Source of the DNA: Ammopiptanthus mongolicus
Lineage: Eukaryota; Streptophyta; Magnoliopsida; Fabales; Fabaceae
NCBI GenBank assembly: GCA_039655645.1
Contig: CM077350.1
Coordinates: 24,902,445-24,966,444, forward strand
Direction: 5' to 3'
Length of the DNA stretch: 64,000 bases
Under the pieces are notes generated by a model. It made no database searches. It was not told where the DNA came from and saw only the letters and a list, made by a program, of their open reading frames with translations. The position numbers and the translations under genes are program-made. The stretch's first letter is position 1, and each line of letters starts with the position of its first letter. Positions 10,924-23,300 of this stretch are shown piece by piece.

Positions 10924-12430
10924 TGTAACGCCCCGATTTTCACGTTTTCTAATTCTTCAGTATTTTAACGTCTTTATTTTATTCGAGGTCTTAGTAATAG
11001 AAATAAAATATTCCGAGACCATAGTTATGCTCGACGATATCATAGGAAGCTACGATTAAGTTTTGAGTCAAAAACTCAAACTGAGTCCGGTCAGCGTTTT
11101 TACACTGACAGTATGATTTTACTGCTCAGAAGACCTCAGATGGACCCATGAACGAGACAATAAGTCTTAGAATTCGATTCTCTACGTTTTCGTTAAATTT
11201 CGTAAGAATTTCAGAAAATAACTTCCTGACCTTTGTTCGGGCGGAATCCTCAATCGGGTGACGAACGGAGCCACATATGGATTTACCGAGACTCGCCAAC
11301 AGATAATCTTGATATCACATCATCCCAGGACACTTGGGAGAGTACGCCAGAGTCATCATGACGATCGGAAAAATCTAGACGCGAAATGACCAAAATGCCC
11401 CTAACCTTAGTCTTTTGCACTTTTACCATTTTACCCTTTTGGCAAATGACCATTTTGCCCTTAAGTGACTTGTTTTAAGGCTGAACTCAGCCCCTCACTC
11501 TCTCATTTTCGCACAGCCTTCTCAAAAAGAGAAGAACACCATAGTTGCTCTTGAAGAAACACCATTGTTGCTCTTGAAGCTCCTTGATTTCTTGTTGGAA
11601 TCACTTGTTTCATTGAGCAATCTTCCTTCATCTTAAGGTAAGATCACTTCTATGATCTCTTAGCTTCTTGAATATCTCTTTATTTCAAGATCAAGATCCA
11701 TTTTCATGAAAATCATTTCTTAGATCCAAAACTTTGAAAATCCATAGGAAATTGTAGAAAAATCATTTTGATGTGAGACCAATTTCTTTGAACTCACCTC
11801 ATCATTCTCTACCTAAACCCAAGAGCTTATGATTCAAATCTCATCATAGCTCAAAAAGCACATTAGGGCCGAACCCTTTTGATGATGATGAATAGTGTTT
11901 TTCATCAATTTTTGATTTCTAACACTTGATTTCATCCTTAGCTTTCCTATGCCATTGAATCCAGGGATTGGAAAACCAAGATCAATTCCTAGCTTTATTC
12001 TCTTTAGGGTGGCCGAAACCCTCTTTTTGAGAATTGTTGAGTTTTGTTTGATTGTTGTTTAATGTTTGATAGTTTGGTTGTTTGTAGTTGGTGACAACTA
12101 TCAGGAGGTTCACAAACCGATCAACCGATTTTGATCCGGGAATCTGCTCTTCAACAGGTATGGGGGGTGAACCTCATCACACCAAGATGGTGGTGGTGAA
12201 GATGGTTGTTTAAGTTTATGTGTGGGTGAAACCCTTTAGTTTGGGTTCACTTTTAATTGTTAAGTTTTGTTAAGTTCTCTTCAAGAACAAGGTTGTCTTG
12301 ATGAGTGTATGCTTTAGTATGTTGTGGTGTGTTTTAGCATATGTTGATGATGAGATGATTGAATGAAAATCATTTTCATGTATGTTGAAAAACCTACTTT
12401 GATCACTAGATCAAGTATGGACTTTTATGC

Positions 12431-12480
12431 TAGGTGGACTTGTATGTTTTGGTTATGGACTTGTATGAACCTCATCACAC
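12431..12480 (+). repeat. Templated filler insertion in the 3' LTR
   Basis: Where the 5' LTR has a short TGATGAGA stretch (about 921-928), this copy carries roughly 45 bp. The insert contains GGACTTGTATGTTTTGGTTA, which also occurs just downstream (about 12494-12513), and GAACCTCATCACACCA, which also occurs upstream at about 12169-12184. It appears assembled from two nearby sources. Confidence 0.7.
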
Positions 12481-12879
12481 CATGATGTGTGATGGACTTG
12501 TATGTTTTGGTTATGATGTAATAAGGTGTAATTGTGGTTTGTCATAATTGGTGTGAGCTTTTGAGCTATATTTGCTTTGTTGGTGAAGCAAAGTCTCCAT
12601 TTTTCGTTGGAGTAGGCTTGTGGCCTTAGTAAGAGGAAAATATAAGAACATGTGTTGTTTTTGATCTATCAAGGTTTTGATGTAACAAAACATGATTTCA
12701 TAACCTATGTTTTCAAGGAGAAGCAAAAGTGATTTTGATCCAAAGATCAAATGAAGTTTTAACCTTTTAAGTGTGTCCCCAAAGTGGAAAATGTCTTTTC
12801 TTTAGCCATAGGTTTGTTAATCAAACTAAGTGTTTCAGTAAGAGAATTAATGAAGAAGTTAAGGAAAAGTGAAAACAGG

Positions 12880-13240
12880 GCACTCGCGTAGCGAATCCTA
12901 TCTCGCCCCGCAAGACAGAGGGAAAACAAGGCATTCGCCCGGCTAACCTTGCCTCGCCGCGCGAGACAGTGGGCTAGTCCGAGCAGCAAAGATGCAGCTT
13001 CTCGGCCTCGCGTAGCGAAGTAGTTCTCGCCCCGCGAACCGCCTAAGCAGTGAAGAAATACAGTTCTCTGCCTCACGACGCGAGACAATTGCCGCCTCGT
13101 GATGCAGAAGGTCGGTTTGAAATACAGTTCTCTGCCTCGCGACGCGAGACAATGTTCGCCTCGCGATACAGAGGATCTGTGTAAGGAGCAAATACAGCTC
13201 TTAGCCTCACGACGCGAAACTTCTGTTCGCCCCGCGAGAA
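12880..13240. repeat. CpG-rich palindromic repeat block inside the 3' LTR
   Basis: This is the third copy of the block at 1330-1700, with CCTCGCGACGCGAGACA words and partially decayed versions such as CCTCACGACGCGA. It is the source of open frames on both strands (about 12759-13299) that I do not regard as genes. Confidence 0.8.
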
Positions 13241-13812
13241 AGGAATTTCAAATTGGGTATCACAGCCTTAATTTAGTTAAGCGAATGTACTCTCGCTAAG
13301 CGGATTAAACCTTTTAGAAAATGCTAGAAATGAAGTAATTAGTTCAAATGTTGTTTCAAATCAAATGAGTTTTTAATTGTAAAAGTTGTTTGGTTTACAA
13401 AAGGAGTTTTCTAACTCAATCGTAAAGTTTTGCGAGAGAAAAGCCTAAGATAAGTAATTAACTTAGAGTTGAAGACAAGGGTTAATTAAGTATGGTATGT
13501 GGTGGAACAAGCCCATGTACTATACCATTGATGACTTAGTACATCAATGAGTTCGTAAGACTTAAGTGAAATCAACACTTGTTTCCTTAATTGAGAAACA
13601 AGGGATTAATATCTTAGAAAGGCTTAAAGACTCATCTAAGAGGATTCTCAATCCTTATTCATAATGCTTAGGACATGAGACATAAGTCATAAGATGTAAA
13701 CACAAACACGAAAGGTTTTGGCTTTTGAAACAGTAGTTCGATGACGGATCGATGATACGGATCCAGGTTAATCGTTCAATTGTTTCCGTCTTGTGATAAC
13801 TGGAATGAGAGA

Positions 13813-13889
13813 GAATCCTGAGACTGTGCAGGTATGGGACTGTACAGTGGAAGGAATCCTGAGGCTATGCAGGTATGGGACTGTATAGT
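13813..13889 (+). repeat. Two-copy 41-bp tandem duplication in the 3' LTR
   Basis: Copies start at 13813 and 13854 with the same arrangement as at 2262-2338, sharing the GAATCCTGAG core. Confidence 0.85.
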
Positions 13890-14366
13890 TAAAGGAAGGC
13901 ATATAAGAATTGATTGGTACTACCCATACCAACAAGATTTATCTTCTTTTCGGGAACTTAGAACATAAGAACTTTATAGTTAAGCGTGCTTGACTTAGAG
14001 TAATTATGGGAAGGGTGACCTTCTGGGAAGTTTCCTAGAAAGCTTGTGAGTGAGGACAAAACGCGCTGAAAAGACTTGTGTTGGTTTGTGGGGACAGTCG
14101 GCGATTCTGAAAGCAGTCTGGATCATTCCAAAGGAATCACGAGATATTTATCTGATGGATAAATGATTTATCCGATGGATAACTGTTTTATAAAAAAAGA
14201 TGTGTGTAGTTTCTAAGGAACAGAACCTTACTGAACCTTGAGGTCAATCCAATGGATAGACATTGCTTTATCGCATCTGCTTTGTGTAAGCATTGGCATT
14301 TCATGTGCATAGTTGTAAGGCCTTGAGCCTAGGAGTTGAGCTTACACCTTGATGCGGGTGCGAATC

Positions 14367-17300
14367 ATAATGTTCTGTATTCTGAGTAGACGCTTAATTA
14401 GCATCACTGTACGCTTCCTAAATGAGCTAAGGAGCTTGGTTATCCCCTGGGCACATTCACAAGGTTGTTTAACTCGTGGCATTCAGACCAGTTTGTGTAT
14501 TATGCTTCTTTGACCCTATTACTGGCCAAATTAGGATTCGATGTCATCATGAAACTTGTATAAATGGATATTAGGATTAATTAGACACTAATTTCATCTA
14601 ATTCGGACACCTAAAGCTCAATATATGGCCACCAGACGCCACAAAGGTATGACTGTCAAGAACAAAATCTTGTCACCAACTTACAGATGCAATTTAACAA
14701 AGATAGAGATCGATTTCGCTTTTGACCTCTTCATGAGAGCTGCAGAAATTTCTCCGAGCCTTTCAGCGATACGAAGATCGATGCAATTGAACACCTAAAG
14801 CTCTAGAAATTGTTAGCAGACGCTTGCATGTTCTTGTTGTCACGAACAGTATCACATCTCAAGCTTGAAAAAGGAATTTCAGTCAGATAGAGTTTGATTT
14901 AGATCTCGTCTTCTTCGAGAAACATGTTGGTATTTCACTTACCTTTCTAAACAAACAAAGATCACTACATTCGGAAGAGCTTACCTCAAAATAAGATGTT
15001 TCGGATGCTTGATTGTCGGCAGGAGGTGCTTGACTTCAACCTTCAGTGTTTTTGCTTTTGTAGCTTTTGTACTTTTGTCTTTGTCCACGCTTTTCTTCTC
15101 TTTCTTCTGTTAGGATTACTGAAGCTTTAGTCTTCTTCTATTACAATACTTGATGCTTCAGAATTTATTAAAAAGGGTACCTCATTTACTGGTCAATCTT
15201 GGACTTTGAATATCTTAATACTTCATTCAAAATTACTTCTCCAGCCATCATAATGTTCTGTATTTTGAGTAGACGCTTGATTAGCTTCACTGGACGCTTC
15301 TTAAATGAGCTAAGGAGATTGGTTATACCTTGGGCACAATCACAAGGCTGTTTAACTCGTATTATTCTGACTAATTAGAGTATTATGCTTCAATGACATT
15401 GTTACTGGCCGAATTAGGAATCGATGTCCGCATGAAACTTGTATATATGGATATTAGCTTTAATTAGGCACTAATTTCATTCAATTCGGACACCTACAAC
15501 TCAATATATGGACATCAGATGCTACAAAGGTATGATTATCAGGAACAACATTTTGTCACAACTTATGGATGCAATTTAACAAAGATAGAGACCGATTTCG
15601 CTTTCGACCTCTTCATGAGAGTTGCAGATATTTCTCCCACCCTTCCAACGATACCAAGATCGATGCATCTGAACACCTAAAGCTCTAGAAATTGTCAGCA
15701 GACGCTTGCATGTTCTTAATGTCTTGAACAGTATCGTATCTCAAGATTGAAAAAGGAATTTCATTCAGAGAGAGATCGGTTCAGATCTCGAATTCTTCCG
15801 GAAACATATAGGTATTTCTCTTATCTTTATAACCAAATTAGGATCACTACATTTGAACGAGCGTACCTCACAATACGATGTTTTGGACGCTTGATTGTCG
15901 GCAGCAGGCGCTTGACTTCAATCTTCAGTGTTTTTGCTTTTGCAACTTTTGTACTTTTGTCTTTGTCCGCGCTTTTCTTCTCTTTCTTCTATTTGGATTG
16001 CTGATTCTTTTGTCTTCTTCTATTACAGTACTTGATGCTTCAGGCCTTTATTGAAAAGGGTACCACATTTTCTGGTCAAGCTTAAACTTTGAATATCTTA
16101 ATACTTCATTCAAAACTACTTCTCCAGCCATCATAATGTTCTGTATTCTGAGTAGACGCTTGATTAGCTTCATTGGACGCTTCTTAAACGAGCCAAGGAG
16201 CTTGGTTATCCCCTGGGCACATTCATAAGGCTTTTTAACTCGTAGCATTCTAACCAGTTAGCGTATTATGCTTCTTTGAACCAGTTACTGGCCGAATTAG
16301 GATTCAATGTCCGTTTGAAACTTATATATATTGATATTAGCTTTAATTAGGCACTAATTTCATCCAATTCGAACACCTGCAACTCAATGGATATCAGACG
16401 CTACAAAGTTCTGAGTATCAGGAACACCATCTTGTCACCTACTTACGGATGCAATTTAAGGAAGATAGAGATCGATTTCACTCTTGACGTCTTCAGAGAG
16501 TTGCAGATATTTCTCCGAGCCTTCCACTGATACCAAGATCGATGCCTTTGAACACCTAAAGCTCCATAAATTGTCAGCAGACGCTTGCATGTTCTTAATG
16601 TCTTGAAAAGCATCGTATCTCAAGCTTGAAAAAGGAATTTCACTCAGATTGAGATTGATTCAGATCTCGACTTCTTCAGGAAACATGTAGGTATTTCTCC
16701 TTTCCTTCTGACCAAACGAAGATCACTAAATTTGGAAGGGCGTACCTCACAATATGATGTTTTAGACGCTTGATTGTCGGCAGCAGGCGCTTGACTTCAA
16801 TCTTCAGTGTTTTTGCTTTTGCAGCTTTTGTACTTTTGTCTTTGTCCACGCTTTTCATCTCTTTCTTCTATTTGGATTGCTGATTGTTTTGTCTTCTTCT
16901 GTTACAGTACTTGATGTCTCAGGCCTTTATTGAAAAGGGTACCTCATTTTTTGGTCAAGCTTAAACTTTGAATATCTTAATACTTCAATTAAAACTACTT
17001 CTCCAGCCATCATAATGTTCTGTATTCTGAGTAAACGCTTGATTAGTCTTCACTGCACGCTTCTTAAATGAGGTAAGGAGCTGGGTTATCCCCTGGGCAC
17101 ATTCATAGTGCTTTTTAACTCGTAGCATTCTAACCAGTTAGCGTATTATGCTTCTTTGAACCAGTTACTGGCCGAATTAGAATTCAATGTCCTCATGAAA
17201 CTTATATATATTGATATTAGCTTTAATTAGGCACTAATTTCATCCAATTCGGACACCTACAACTCAATATGTGGACACCAGACGCTACAAAGGGATGACT

Positions 17301-20300
17301 ATCAGGAACAACATCTTGTCACCAATTTACGGATGCAATTTAAAAATGATAGAGAACGATTTCGCTTTTGACCTCTTCATGAGAGTTGCAGATATTTCTC
17401 TCAGCCTTCCAATGATACCAAGATTGATGCATCTGAACACCTAAAGCTGTAGAAATTGTCAGCACAAGCTTTCATGTTCTTAATGTCACGAACAGTATCG
17501 CATCTCAAGTTTGAAGAAGGAATTTCACTCAGATAGAGATTGATTCAGATTTCGACTTCTTCAAGAAACATGTAGGTATTTCTCTTATCTTTCTAACGAA
17601 ATCAAGATCACTACATTTGGAAGAGCGTACCTCAAAATACGATGTTTGGGATGCTTGATTGTCGGCGGCAGGCGCTTGACTTCAATCTTCAGTGTTTTTG
17701 CTTTTGCAGCTCTTGTACTTTTGTCTTTGTCCACGCTTTTCTTCTCTTTCTTCTGTTAGGATTGCTGAAGCTTTTGTCTTCTTCTATTACAGTACTTGAT
17801 GCTTCAAAATTTTATTGAAAATGGTACCTTATTTTCTGGTCATTCTTGGACTTCGAATATCTTAATACTTCATTCAAAATTACTGCTCCAGCCATCATAA
17901 AGTTCTGTAAATTGAGTAGACGCTAGATTAGCTTCATTGGACGCTTCTTAAATGAGCTAAGGAGCATGGTTATTTCCTGGGCACAATCACAAGGCTTTTT
18001 AACTCGTTTAATTCTGACCAGTTAGAGTATTATGCTTCTTCGACCCTGTTACTGGCCGAATTAGGATTCAATGTCCGCATGAAACTTGTATATATGGATA
18101 TTTGCTTTAATTAGGCACTAATTTCATCCAATTCGGACACATACAACTCAAGATATGGACATCAGACGCTACAAAGGAATCACTATCAGGAACAACATCT
18201 TGTCACCAACTTACGGATGCAATTTAACAAAGATAGAGATCGATTTCGCTTTTGACCTCTTCATGAGAGTTGCAGATATTTCTCTGAGCCTTCCAATCAT
18301 ACCAAGATCGATGCATCTGAACACCTAAAGCTCTAGAAATTTTCAGCAGACGCTTGCATGTTCTTAATGTCACGAACAGTATCGCATCTCAACCTTGAAG
18401 AAGGAATTTCACTCAGAGAGAGATCGGTTCAGATCTCGAATTCTTCAGGAAACGTGTAGATATTTCTCTTATCTTTCTTACCAAACGAGGATCACTACAT
18501 TTGGACGAGCGTACCTCATAATACGATGTTTCCGACGCTTGATTGTCGGCAACAGGCGCTTAGCTTCAATCTTCAGTGTTTTTCCTTTTGCAACTTTTGT
18601 ACTTTTGTCTTTGTCCACGCTTTTCATCTCTTTCTTCTATTTGGATTGCTGATTATTTTGTCTTCTTCTGTTACAGTTCTTGATGCTTCAGGCCTTTATT
18701 GAAAATGGTACCTTATTTTCTTGTCAATCTTGGACTTTGAATATCTTAATACTTCATTCAAAATTACTTCTCCAGCCATCATAAAGTTCTGTATATTGAG
18801 TTGACGTTAGATTAGTTTCACTGGACGCTTCTTAAATGAGCTAAGGAGCATGGTTATCCCCTGGGCACAATCACAAGGTTTTTTAACTCGTATTATTTTG
18901 ACCAGTTAGAGTATTATGCTTCTTTGACGCTGCTACCGGCCGAATTAGGATTCGATGTCCGCATGAAACTTGTATATATGGATATTAGCTTTAATTAGGC
19001 ACTAATTTCATCCAATTCGGACACCTACAACTCGATATATGGGCATCAGACGCTACAAAGTTCTTAGTATGAGGGATAACGTCTTGTCAACTACTAACGG
19101 ATGCAATTTAACAAAGATAGAGAACGATTTTGCTTTTGACCTCTCTTTGAGAGTTGCAGATATTTCTCTCAGCCTTCCAACGATACCAAGGTCGATGCAT
19201 CTGAACACGTAAAGCTTTAGAAATTGTCAGCAGACGCTTGCATGTTCTTGGTGTAATGAACAGTATCGAATCTCAAGCTTGAAGAAGGAATTTCACACAG
19301 ATAAAGATTGATTCAGATCTCGACTTATTCAGGAAACATGTAGTTATTTCTCTTATCTTTCTAACCACATAAAGATCGCTATATTTGGATGAGCGTACCT
19401 CAAAATATGATGTTTCGGCAGCTTGATTGTCTGCTGTAGGCGCTTAACTTCAATCTTCAGTGTTTTTGCTTTTGCAGCTCTTGTACTTTTGTCTTTGTCC
19501 ACGCTTTTCTTCTCTTTCTTCTGTTAGGATTGCTGAAGCTTTTGTCTTCTTCTATTACAGTGCTTGATGCTTCAGAATTTTATTGAAAATGGTACCTTAT
19601 TTTCTGGTCAATCTTGGACTTTGAATATCTTAATACTTCATTCAAAATTACTTCTCCGGCCATCATAAAGTTCTGTATGTTGACTAGACGCTAGATTAGC
19701 TTCACTGGACGCTTCTTAAATGAGCTAAGGAGCATGGTTATCCCCAGGGCACAATCACAAGGCTGTTTAACTCGTATTATTCTGACCAGTTAGAGTATTA
19801 TGCTTCTTTGACCCTGTTACTGGCCAAATTAGGATTCGATGTCCGCATGAAACTTGTATATATGGATATTAGCTTTAATTAGGCATTAATTTCATCCAAT
19901 TCGGACAAGTGCAACTCAATATATAGACAGCAGACGCTACAAAGGAATCACTATCAGGAACAACATCTTGTCACCAATTTACGGATGCAATTTAACAAAG
20001 ATAGAGATCGATTTCGCTTTTGACTTTTTCATGAGAGTTGCAGATATTTCTCTCAGCCTTCCAACCATACCAAGATCGATGCATCTAAACAGCTAAAGCT
20101 CTAAAAATTGTCAGCAGACGCTTGCATGTTCTTAATGTCACGAGCAATATCGTATCCCAAGCTTGAAGAAGGAATTTCACTCAGAGAGAGATCGGTTCAG
20201 ATCTCGAATTCTTCAGGAAACATGTAGGTATTTCTTTTATCTTTATTACCAAACTAGGATCACTACATTTGGATGAGCGTACCTCACAATACGATGTTTC

Positions 20301-23300
20301 GGACGCTTGATTGTCGGCAACAGGCGCTTAGCTTCAATCTTCAGTGTTTTTCCTTTTGCAACTTTTGTACTTTTGTCTTTGTCCGCGCTTTTCATCTCTT
20401 TCTTCTATTTGGATTGCTGATTCTTTTGTCTTCTTCTGTTACAGTACTTGATGCTTCAGGCCTTTATTGAAAAGGGTACCTCATTTTCTGGTCAAGCTTA
20501 AACTTTGAATATCTTAAGACTTCATTCAAAACTACTTCTCCTGCCATCATAATGTTCTGTATTCTGAGTAGACGCTTGATTAGCTTCGCTGGACGATTCT
20601 TAAATGAGCTAAGGAGCTTGGTTATCCCCTGGGCACATTCACAAGTCTGTTTAACTCGTTGCATTCTGACCAGTTAGCGTATTATGCTTCTTTGACCCTG
20701 TTACTGGCCGAATTAGGATTCGATGTCCGCATGAAACTTGTATATATGGATATTAGCTTTAATTAGGCACTAATTTCATCCAATTCGGGCACCGACAACT
20801 CAATATATGGACATCAGACGCTACAAAGTTCTGAGTATCCGGAACAACCTCTTGTCACCTACTTACCGATGCAATTTAAGATAGATAGAGGTCGATTTCA
20901 CTCTTGACATCTTCATAAGAGTTGCAGATATTTCTCCGAGCCTTCCACCGATACCAACATCGATGCATTTGATCACCTAAAGCTCTAGAAATTGTCGGCA
21001 GACGCTTGCATGTTCTTAATGTCATGTAAAGTATCGTATCTCAAATTTGAAAAAGGAATTTCACTCAGATAGGGATTGATTCAGATCTCGACTTCTTCAT
21101 GAAACATGTAGGTATTTCTCTTTTCTTTCTAACCAAAAGAAGATCACTAAATTTAGAAGGGTGTACCTCACAATACGATGTTTTGGACGCTTGATTGTCG
21201 GCAGCAGGCGCTTGACTTCAATCTTTAATGTTTTTAATTTTGCTGCTTTTGTACTTTTGTCTTTGTCAACGCATTTCATCTCTTTTTTCTTTTAGGATTG
21301 CTGACTCTTTTGCCTTCTTCTGTTACAGCACTTGATGCTTCAGACCTTTATTGAAAAGGGTACCTCATTTTCTGGTCAAGCTTAAACTTTGAATATATTA
21401 TTACTTCACTCAAAACTACTTCTCCAGCCATCATAATGTTCTGTATTCTGAGTAGACACTCGATTAGCTTCATTGGACGCTTCTTAAATGAGCTAAGGAG
21501 CTTGGTTATCCCCTGGGCACATTCACAAGGCTTTTTAACTCGTAGCATTCTAACCAGTTAGCGTATTATGCTTCTTTGAACCAGTTACTGGAAGAATTAG
21601 GATTCGATGTCTGCATGAAACTTATATATATTGATATTAGCTTTAATTAGGCACTAATTTTATCCAATTCGGAACCTACAACTCAATATGTGGAAACCAG
21701 ACGCTACAAAGGGATGACTATCAGGAACAACATCTTGTCACCAATTTACGGATGCAATTTAAAAAAGATAGGGAACGATTTCGCTTTTGACCACTTCATG
21801 AGAGTTACAGATATTTCTCTCAGCCTTCTAATTATACCAATATCGATGCATTTGAACACCTAAAGCTCTAGAAATTGTCAGCAGATGCTTGCATGTTCTT
21901 CATGTCACGAACAGTATCGCATCTGAAGCTTGAAGAAGGAATTTCAGATAGAGATTGATTCAGATCTCGACTTCTTCAGGAAACATGTAGGCATTTCTCT
22001 TATATTTCTAACCACAGCAAGATCCCTACATTTGGACGAGCGTACCTCAAAAAGTGATGTTTCGGACGCTTGATTGTCTGCAACAGGCGCTTGACTTCCA
22101 TCTTCAGTGTTTTTGCTTTTGCAGCTTTTGTACTTTTGTCTTTTTCCACACTTTTCTTCTCTTTCTTATATTAGGATTGCGGATGATTTTCTCTTCTTCT
22201 GTTACAGTACTTGATGCTTCAGAGCTTTATTGAAAAGGGTACATTGTTCTCTGGTCAAGCTTAAACTTTGAATATCTTAATACTCCATTCAAAACTACTT
22301 CTCCAGCCATCATAATGTTCTGTATTCTGAGTAGATGCTCGATTAGCTTCACTGGGCGTTTCTTAAATGAGCTAAGGAGCTTGATTATCCCCTGGGCACA
22401 TTCAAAAGGCTTTTTAACTTGTAGCATTCTAACCAGTTAGCGTATTATGCTTCTTTGAACCAGTTACTGGCCGAATTAGGATTCGATGTCCGCATGAAAC
22501 TTATATATATTGATATTAGCTTTAATTAGGCACTAATTTCGTCGAATTCAGACACCTACAACTCAATATGTGGACACCAGATGCTACAAAGGGACGACTA
22601 TCAGGAACAACATCTTGTCACCAATTTACGGATGCAATTTAAAAAAGATAGGGAACGATTTCGTTTTTAACCTCTTCATGAGAGTTGCAGATATTTCTCT
22701 TAGCCTTCCAATGATACCAATATCGATGCACCTGAACACCTAAAGCTCTAGAAATTGTCAGTAGACGCTTGCATGTTCTTAATGTCACGAGCAGTATCGC
22801 ATCTCAAGCTTGAAGAAGGAATTTCGCTCAGAGAGAGATTGATTCAGATCTCGACTTCTTCAAGAAACATTTAGGTATTTCTCTTACCTTTCTAACCAAA
22901 CCAAGATCACTACATTTGGAAGAGCGTACCTCAAAATATAATGTTTCGGATGCTTGATTGTCGGCAGCAGGCGCTTGACTTCAATCTTTAGTGTGTTTGC
23001 TTTTGCAGCTCTTGTACTTTTGTCTTTGTCCATGCTTTTCTTCTCTTTCTTCTGTTAGGATTGCTGAAGCTTTTGTCTTCTTCTATTACAGTACTTGATG
23101 CTTTAGAATTTTATTGAAAAGGGTACCTTATTTTCTGATCAGTCTTGGACTTTGAATATCTTAACACTTCATTCAAAACTACTTCTCCTGCCATCATAAT
23201 GTTCTGTATTCTGAGTATATGCTTGATTAGCTTCACTGGACGCTTCTTAAATGAGCTAAGGACCTTGGTTATCCACTGGGCACATTCACAAGGCTGTTTA

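Larger units (their letters stand above)
10924..14366 (+). mobile_element. 3' LTR of the host element, truncated by the satellite array
   Basis: It starts TGTAACGCCCC immediately after the polypurine tract and follows the 5' LTR closely. Homology stops at GTGCGAATC (14358-14366). The matching point in the solo LTR is 8190, so about 1.0 kb of the LTR's 3' end is missing, along with any right-hand target duplication. From 14367 the text is satellite DNA. Open frames in 12511-13299 are LTR sequence. A small rearranged filler lies at about 12431-12480. No host gene is seen. Confidence 0.9.
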
